Part shown: one piece after another, positions 56,702 to 64,000 of the stretch
How the letters are laid out: every line of letters starts with the position of its first letter
Numbering within the stretch: the first letter of the stretch is position 1
Origin: Plazaster borealis
Taxonomy: Eukaryota > Echinodermata > Asteroidea > Forcipulatida > Labidiasteridae
DNA length: 64,000 nucleotides
Assembly: GCA_021014325.1 (NCBI GenBank)
Contig: CM037473.1
Span: 1,564,501-1,628,500 of the forward strand
Reading direction: 5' to 3'
The notes under the pieces: model-generated
The model's database searches: none
What the model saw: only the letters and a program-made list of their open reading frames with translations
What the model was told of the DNA's origin: nothing
Made by a program: the position numbers and the translations under genes

Positions 56702-56709
56702 TAGACGTG

Positions 56710-57880
56710 ACTCTCAGCGAAACAACCTCACACGTAGGCCCCCTACGAGGATATGTAGAGTATATTATTGTTAAAAGAAGATTGTAGGGTCAACTTCATT
56801 GTTTTTTATCATTAACTCAGTTATGATGGGTATTTCTGTTGCAGAAGGGATGCGCAGAAGGTTGTTTTGAATCTGACATGCGAGGATACGCTGTACAACA
56901 ACTTTCTGTATGTACATGTACATTTACAGACCAAACACAGCACCCGAACTCTCGGGGTGCACCCCGTTGGGTGCACTACACTAGGTAGGCCACCATTCAT
57001 GCGCCAAACTGATTACCATAATTTGTATGCCCTCAACACTTTTTGAAGAATGATTTTGTTGGGGGTCATGCAATATATTATTGGATTGTGTATGTCGGGA
57101 GACGCCAGGGGGCGATCCCGGGTTGAAGGGGGCTGTCCTCTCTTCGGGGTTGAGGGCGTTTGTCCTCTATGTCAGGGAGATGCTGTTTCACTCAATGAAC
57201 GTGGACCACAAAAATAACAGTCTTGGAAGATCATGGTTTATGACTTTAACTTTCTCCAATCCTTCCTTTTTAATATCCTTCAAAACACTACTTGAATTGT
57301 TGTTGCAAAACACTAGCTATATAACTCACAGAAATATTCCCCAATACTGGTACAGTCTTCTCTACATGGTAGGCTTTAAATAGTATATTTGGTGATTTTA
57401 AACCCCTTTTCTTTACACCAAGAATTAAGACATCAGACATTAGCTACCAGTCACTCGACGAAAGATTAGAAACGTGCAGCGCAGTCCGCACGTACTATAC
57501 ACATTAGCATTTAATGCATGCAAATTTTGTTAACCAATCAGATCTTGCAAACACACTGACGTAGACTTATTAAAGGGGCACGCAACGGAAAACTATAACT
57601 AACAGCGAACTCACACTATCTATTAAAGGTGAAATGAAATGGTGAAATGAACATGTTAAAATACCGTTCCCCTACATCTATAATTATGACAAGTTAACAC
57701 AATCTGGGGGGTTCTGTGCTTCAACTTTTAAGGAGATCTGATAAATTTAGGGTTTAGCGTGTGATGCTTCATGAAAACTGGCAGCAAGTCGGTTTGGCAA
57801 AATAACACATTACTTTCAGGGTGTTACTTTCTGGGGTACGGTAATTAGCAAAAATTTCAAATGACCTGCCAAAAATTGAA
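56710..57880. other. spacer between foldback and LTR element, no gene recognised
   Basis: A 100-codon open frame at 57081-57383 has no recognisable domain. No repeat ends identified. Confidence 0.35.
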
Positions 57881-57889
57881 AAGAAATCT

Positions 57890-60648
57890 GAAGTTTAGTT
57901 GTCTGAAAATATATTTGATTGGCTTTCAAGAGGCTGAGAGACTTTAAAATATTTTGTTTAGGATTTTTGAATATTTAGCATTTAGCGTTGGTTGCTATGG
58001 GAAGTTTATTTAGTGTGGTGCATCCCGGTAAGTAGTGTGGCGGGCACAGACCGTTATCCAGTCTATGATTATTAACTCGGACCCTTTCCCTTGCTAGCTC
58101 AAGTTAAAGTCACTAAGCGGACTTAAGGCTGAGTGACGAGATTCGTTTGGGAGGAAGTATACCGCCCGATTATAAAAGATTGTACACCTCTCTGTCAGAG
58201 TACACACAGTTCCCTAAAATAATCACACAAATAGGACACAGTTTAACAATGACCTTGACCTCAAAAGTAATTTATTGACATTCACCTTCAACTCCAGAAG
58301 TTGGGCAAAATAACCTAGCCTGTAAGCACTTAGAATGTGAGACCCCAAATTATCTACAAGTCATGTAAACAACTACCTAGCAATACTCAATACCAGTGAA
58401 AGGCAACACATACACAGAGCACCACGCCGCGGTTGCACGCCTAGCCCAGCGCAACACCAGCTGCCTTGGGCCTTGAGCACACAGCTCGGTCCCGGCAACA
58501 ACACACGACCCGCTCCGCTACACAGCCCTCCCAGAATCCAGTAGTTGTCTGCCTCGCACACAGCGACGGCAACCATTGGGTCGTTGCACTTAACCCAGTT
58601 CAACTACACCGCAGTACAGCTAGCTCCGGCTGATCGTCTTGTGTATTTATCACGACGATCGCCTGCACGCGCACAGCCTTAAATAACGCTGCCTAAAATG
58701 CACAAATACCGCCAAAATTCACACAGAAAATAACACACTCACGTCTCTGTTCTAATCTTCTTCCCCACAGGCTCCTTTTACCCTCAATATTACTCCCAAT
58801 TTACACAAAGTAATGAATAACTCTCATATACTTACTATACTTGCTGCACTCAAATTTCTGGAACAAGTCCCTCCCTGCAACCCAAAACAGCAGCTTTTTA
58901 TCACGCTTTCCTGAAAGCCATGTGCACGCCCAACAGCGCACAATATCTTACATAAACTCAACTAACTTCTTAAAAGTTACGGGCAACTAGCCCAACTGAA
59001 CTACAACTACCGCACCAATCAGAGTTCACCTGACTTCTCGTGGCGGGAACTTGCACCTTGCACCAACCCTATTGGTGCAAGCTGAACACATGACTGATGA
59101 CGTCGTTCACATATCACGTGCGACGTCACATGACAACCAACTCATGCAATTCCATCACAAAGGCGAGCTTGGCCGAGTATGACCCCATACTCTTAGCCAT
59201 ACCTAACACAAAAATGGAATGCATGAAACTTCACAAACTTTTAAAATACAATATAACACATAAGAAAACACCTTTAAGCCAATTACGTATGCACAGAAAG
59301 TCCCCCTGAAACTTCACCTAAATTTGCTCATTAAATATGCACAAGTTTAACTCAAAGGAAATTTTCACCAATATTTGCTCGTTACGTATGCGCAAAGTTT
59401 CTAACATGACCAGGACTTTACACTTTATACAATAAAAATGGACTTACTTGATTTTACACAGAATACAACATGTGATCTTTGGCTGATTACACTTGCATAG
59501 CTTCGTTCTTTACACAAAATCAAACATTTCGTCTTAAATTACACATTTACACACTGATTCAAAAATTTACCTGGGATTCCTTACACAATGATCAAAATGG
59601 ACTTTTCGCTTATACATGGCAAAGATCAAGGCACTACGTTACATAAATAAACACTTATGGATATGAAAATAGACATAGAAAAATATATGATGTACTAAAA
59701 CCTGTAAATGCTGGCAAAAAGGGATAAGATACCTTATGAACCATGGCAAGAAACTAATAGTAAGAAACTAATGACAAGGGAACCCGACTGGCTTGCCCTC
59801 CTCGTCAACCTGTACTTGATGGAAGTGTTGGGTGCGCGACTCCTCTCTCTTGATTACCCGGCCATCTAGGATGTACTCTGCGGTGATGTGTCGCTTCACT
59901 ATAGCGAATCTCATCCTCTTTGGCAGTGGGGCAGCCAGGCCTCCTCTGGGAACAACTGGGTAGGGGGTCGGTCAAGGGTTGGTGCCGTTGAGGAGGCAGA
60001 CGATGAAGTGGAGGATGAGGCTGCGGCTGCAGCTTCCTCATCTGCTCTAACATAGCCCGTGGTTTCCCACCTGTTCCCAGGCAGGGCCGACGACTTTTGG
60101 GATCGGGGCGGTTGGACTCATTTGCTCTTCTGTCTGAGCAGGTGGGGCAACTGTGGGGGGCCAGGCTGTGTCCTGTAGCTCTGCCATCGGGGTTGGCGAC
60201 AGAGATAACACAGCTACCTCCCCCTGCAGAGGCATCTCAACATTCTCTGAACGGGGGTCCCCAGCTGACTCCACCTCCACTCTGGCCACTGACGGTTCCC
60301 TGTCTGCAGTGCATCGCTGGCTCTTCTGTTAGACTCTGGGTGAGCCTCTCTGAGGTGGCGCATGATGGTCCCAAGTTGACCAGCTTTGTATGAGCAAAAC
60401 TCACAGGACAGGGTTCTCTCTCCATGCTGTGCCTCGATGTGCTGCCACAGGCCCGGCCTGTTGGGGTAGGAGTTCATGCACTGCCTGCATCTGTAACGCC
60501 GAGGTTTGGCGACCACCTTGCCAGCTCCTTTCTGCATCCTGACTGGTTTGATAAACTAGAAAGAAACGAGAGCAAGAGAGGGTCATTACTCTACTGCAAC
60601 CAATCTCACAACAACTCTCCCAAATAAACCACTACGTACAACAACTTC
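57890..60648 (-). mobile_element. probable 3' LTR/3' region of the Gypsy element (limits uncertain)
   Basis: On the minus strand a TATTTAAGG TATA-like box near 58680 is followed by a GC-richer stretch and AATAAA near 58265-58275, the expected U3-R-U5 order. Short direct repeats (ATTTGCTC(A/G)TTA near 59316 and 59376) could be U3 enhancers. If the purine tract at 60658-60674 is the polypurine tract, the LTR starts at TGAAGTTG (about 60648) and would contain the zinc-finger frame. The far end is not fixed; 57890 is a guess from a TGAAGT word. The 5' LTR is outside the window. Confidence 0.35.
59768..60555 (-). pseudogene. retroelement accessory frame with two C2H2 zinc fingers
   Basis: A strong splice-acceptor-like pyrimidine tract (CTCTCGTTTCTTTCTAG) precedes 60555. 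The frame then encodes a basic stretch and two C2H2 fingers: CRQC..HIEAQH (CX2C, X12, HX4H) and CEFC..HLREAH. A Pro/Glu-rich middle follows in shifting frames. The last about 60 codons before the stop at 59768-59770 are again open in another frame (ILDGRVIKREE, VQVDEEGKPVGF). At least two frameshifts are needed to connect these pieces, so it is broken. It occupies the env-like position downstream of integrase. A spliced DNA-binding accessory protein is the inferred original. Confidence 0.65.
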
Positions 60649-60657
60649 AGGGGGGAA

Positions 60658-60674
60658 CTTTCCCCTTCCCCTTC
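60658..60674 (-). other. candidate polypurine tract
   Basis: GAAGGGGAAGGGGAAAG on the minus strand, about 100 bp after the pol stop at 60777. This is the expected primer position for plus-strand synthesis just before the 3' LTR. Confidence 0.5.
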
Positions 60675-60776
60675 AAAACTTAATTTTTGTTACAATGCAC
60701 TGTGACTTTAGCGCAACTACATATGGGAATTTTCATCCTTCCCGCTCAAAACACTAAATATTTACAACGATTGGCC

Positions 60777-63700
60777 CTAACGATACCTAAGAGGCAACCT
60801 GTGTGTTCGCCTCGGGTTATGCCTGGCCAGCGTGTTCACTTTTTCTACTGGCAGATTACTCTGCATGTCTTCACCCAGTCCTTCTGCATCAGAGGCAGGG
60901 ACCAACTCATTGTTGCTGGGGACAACCTCCTCTAGGGAGCTCTCCACCTCCAGAACCTCCTCCTGTGAGGGTGTAACCTTCTCGATGAGGGGGCTCTCTG
61001 TCACCTCCTCACGAGGGGCAGCCACCTCTCCAGCAAGGGGGCTTTCCGTCACCACCTCACTAGATGGACTGTCCCAAGGTTCAATTGCCTCCCCAACATA
61101 CGGCTTCAACCTGTCAACATGGACAACTTTGAGTTTGCCTCCCTTCCTCAACTGGATGCGAACAACCACATCAGACAGTTTCTTAACCACGAGCCAAGGT
61201 CCTTCCCATCGCAATTGCAGTTTGGGTGACAAGTGCTTTTTCTTGGCCGGGTTGAACAACCACACAAACTGTCCCTCTCTCAGACCATGCTCTGATGCAC
61301 GCCTGTCATAGTTCTTCTTCTGTCTCTTGGCACTCTTGCCGAGACACTCCTCTGCCCTACCATGTGCTATTTGCATGTTACCCCTCAACCTTTCGGCAAA
61401 GTCAGTTTTGGTGTCTTCCTGATTTTCGGGACACCCTGCCACCAAATCTACTGGAAGATAAACCTCCCGGCCAAGCATCATCATGTTTGGCGACTCTCCA
61501 GTCGATTCCTGAGGAGTACATCGATACGCAAAGGTGGCATAGGAAGGAACTCATCCCAGTCCTTCTGCCTCTTCTTTGGATCGATCATGACTGACACCAT
61601 GTTGATTAGCGTCTTATTAAACCTTTCAACCATGCCATCTGATTTTGGATTATAGGCGGTCGTTCGGGTTTTTGTGATTCCAAGGAGCCGGCACATCTCA
61701 CTAAACACCTCAGATTCAAAATTCCGGCCCTGATCAGAATGAAGTTCTTGGGGCACCCCAAACTTACAAACAAATTCGTTCACCAGTTTCAGGGCAACCG
61801 TACCCGCAGTGGAGTCAGGAAGCGGATATGCCTCCATCCACTTGGTGCAATAGTCACCCACCACCATGATCCACAGGTTACCACTGTCTGTCTTAGGCAG
61901 TGGCCCGAGCAAGTCTATTGCTACCCGTTCCATAGGAACGCCAACACGATACTGCTGTAAAGGGGCAACCCTTCTCTTTGCAGCAGACTTCCTCCTGGCA
62001 CAGAGGTCACAAACCCTCAAACATGACCGAACATCCGCAGACATTCCTGGCCAAAAATACCTGTATTTGACCTTGGCGAGTGTCTTATTAACACCTAAGT
62101 GTCCACTGAGTTGCCCACCATGCAACTCCCTGAGGATACCCTTCCTGAACTTCTGTGGCAAGACCAGGAGCCATCTTATCAACTTCCCATCATCCGACTC
62201 CCATCGTTTGTAGAGAAGCCCCTCCTTGACTTCTAGTTGATCCCATTGGGACCAATAGGTCTTGGAGGCTACTGAGGAGTGGGACTGCGTCTTCCACTCT
62301 GGACGACTACTACCATCCTCTTTGGACTTGAGGACCCAACTCATCGTCCCATCGCCCAGCTGTGCCTCTCGCAAAGCATCCTCGAAATGATAGGTCTGGC
62401 CTCCAGACCCCTTACAATCAACTCCTCACCCTTAGGTTTCACCCTGGTTTCTCACCACTTGGCTGCTCATCAATGGTCATCTCTTGTCGGCCGCACTGTT
62501 TGCACTGTCTCCGCGACAACCCATCAGCGTTGCCATGCTTTCTACCAGGTCTATGCTCCACCGTCAAGTCATACTGTGAGATGACTTCCATCCATCGAGC
62601 CAGCTGACCCTCCGGGTTCTTAAAATTAAGGACCCACTGCAATGCAGCATGGTCAGTTCTTACTTTGACCTTCTGACCATACAAATACTGTTTGAAATAC
62701 TTCAAATACATGACCACAGCCAACAACTCACGTCGAGTCACGCAATAGTTGCGCTCAGGTCTACTGAGCTTGCGACTTGCGTAAGCCAGACTTTTCCTCA
62801 CCATCTTGGACCTGTGAGAGTACCGCCCCGATGCCCTCTCCACTGGCATCGGTGTCCAAGACAAAATCACCTTCTGGATTGGGGTATGACAAGATTGGGG
62901 CAGACTGCATTCTGTCCTTCAACTCATCAAATGCCCCTTGGCAAGACTCCGTCAATGCAAACTCCCTTGATTTCTCAGTCAAGGCATGCAACGGACTGGC
63001 AATTTCCGCAAACCTACAAATGAACTTCCGGTAATAAGAGGCGAGGCCCAAAAAGCTTCTCACATCTCTTACACACTTCGGAGTAGGCCATTCGGCTACA
63101 GCTTTCACCTTTTCCGGGTCTGTTGCTACCCTCTGAGGACACAATGTGCCCCAGATAAGCCACTGACGTTTGAAGCAAGTGACACTTGCTGGGCTTCAAT
63201 TTGAGTCCTGCATGTCGCAATCTGTCCAACACAACTCTCAGACGATGTAGAGTTTCCATTACTGTTCGACCAAAAACAATGACATCGTCTAAGTAAACCA
63301 ACAAGATCTCCCACTGCAACCCAGCCATGACCTTTTCCATGAGCCGTTCAAACGTTGCCGGGGCGTTGCATAACCCAAAGGGCATGCATTTCCACTTGTA
63401 CAAACCATTTCTCACAACAAATGTTGACTTTTGGCTGGCGTCCTCATCAAGAGCAACTTGCCAATACCCTGATGCCAAGTCAAGTGTCGTAAACCACTTA
63501 GCCCCATTCAGAGCGTCAAAAGTTTCATCGATACGTGGCACAGGATATGCATCTTTGATGGTGACTGCGTTCAACTTTCTGTAATCCACACAGAAACGCT
63601 GAGTCCCATCCTTTTATCGAACCAAAACAACATTTGCAGCCCACGGACTGTCTGAGGGCTCAATAACACCTCTCTTCTCGAGATCTGCCACCTGTCGCTG

Positions 63701-64000
63701 GATTTCTTGCTGATTGCAGTAGGGGTGCTTTCTTGGCCTTTCTTTGACTGGCCTGGCACTTCCCGTCTTAATTTGGTGTTCAACAATATTGGTTTTTCCA
63801 ATGTCATGTTCTCCCCTTGAGAACACATCCTGATAGTCATGCAAGCACTTCTGAACCTCACTGTGGTACTTAGCCTCAAGGTTGGCCGTACCCCGCTCAT
63901 ATAAGTCGTGCAAGTGCACAGGGAGAGTATTCACTGCACTCGGTGGAGATGCTAATTCTCCATACCCAGAGTCGGCCTCAACTTCGGAGAGGGTTCCCAC
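60777..64000 (-). pseudogene. Gypsy-type LTR retrotransposon pol (RT, RNase H, integrase), decayed, runs off window
   Basis: Minus-strand order from 64000: RT start (GVIEPSDSPWAANVVLV), in-frame stop near 63616, RT core ([34 protein letters not shown]), frameshift near 63130, connection/RNase H ([25 protein letters not shown]), frameshift near 62805 (TRRELLAVV, RTDHAALQW, GRKHGNADGLSR), frameshift near 62440, integrase (HHCC zinc region with HLGVNKT and CLRVCDLC; DDE residues in AIDLLGP, HSDQGRNFES and DGMVERFNKTL), frameshift near 61510, then the GPW module (RWEGPWLVVKKLSD) and a Glu-rich tail. RT-RNaseH-IN order defines Ty3/Gypsy. Gag and protease lie beyond 64000. Confidence 0.95.

Larger units (their letters stand above)
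51310..56709. mobile_element. TU/FB-like foldback element with 8-bp flanking duplication
   Basis: TAGACGTG occurs at 51310-51317 and again at 56702-56709. Between them the ends TATGGCAAGCCATATGCCC and GGGCATATGGCTTGCCA are inverted, and the next several hundred bases (left arm to 51985, right arm from about 56160) are inverted copies made of GATAAACA/TGTTTATC palindromic units. The interior (51986-56160) holds a truncated MITE, a LINE and unidentified sequence. Foldback transposons with tandem-repeat arms and 8-10 bp duplications are known, including TU elements of sea urchin. No transposase recognised, so nonautonomous. Confidence 0.8.

Overview
ORGANISM. This is eukaryotic nuclear DNA from a metazoan: genes split by GT-AG introns, low gene density, AT-rich spacers and very many transposable elements. 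Three host genes are recognised by conserved protein motifs: GPN3, ARPC3 and a patched-domain (RND/sterol-sensing) protein. A class A GPCR is also present. The repeat style (TTAA- and TA-flanked MITEs, tRNA-derived SINEs, CR1/L2-like LINEs, a foldback element resembling the TU elements of sea urchins) suggests a marine deuterostome. An echinoderm, perhaps a sea star, is my inference; no species can be assigned.

LAYOUT. 1-10 kb: a rearranged GPCR locus. One intact intronless receptor (7633-8610) sits at the end of an array holding ten truncated copies of its N-terminus plus TM1, in nested tandem duplications. An interspersed element (2856-4034) is inserted in one unit, and the other units preserve its empty site. 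10-18.6 kb: MITEs, SINE and LINE remnants, then the first three exons of GPN3 on the minus strand (18623 to 15982). 19-23.4 kb: foldback and MITE repeats. 23.6-30.2 kb: complete six-exon ARPC3 on the plus strand. GPN3 and ARPC3 are also neighbours in human (12q24.11), so this looks like retained microsynteny. 30-36 kb: mostly MITEs. 36.4-50.7 kb: a complete two-exon patched-domain gene on the minus strand. Its 11.5-kb intron holds a giant foldback element carrying copies of the same interspersed family seen at 2856. 51.3-56.7 kb: a foldback (TU/FB-like) element with arms made of palindromic GATAAACA/TGTTTATC units, an 8-bp flanking duplication and a decayed LINE inside. 57.9-64 kb: the 3' part of a decayed Gypsy-type LTR retrotransposon on the minus strand, with an extra C2H2 zinc-finger reading frame downstream of pol.

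HOW THE GENES RELATE. ARPC3 (Arp2/3 actin nucleation), GPN3 (RNA polymerase II assembly GTPase), the patched-like transporter and the GPCR do not form a pathway. The interest lies in the repeats. A Helentron/HINE-like family has a core of ~150-bp tandem units, each with inverted ETS-type half-sites and nuclear-receptor-type half-sites, plus CRE-type palindromes near the 3' end and a 31-bp terminal hairpin. The foldback arms and the GPCR TM1-cassette array are the other structures ordinary annotation would miss.
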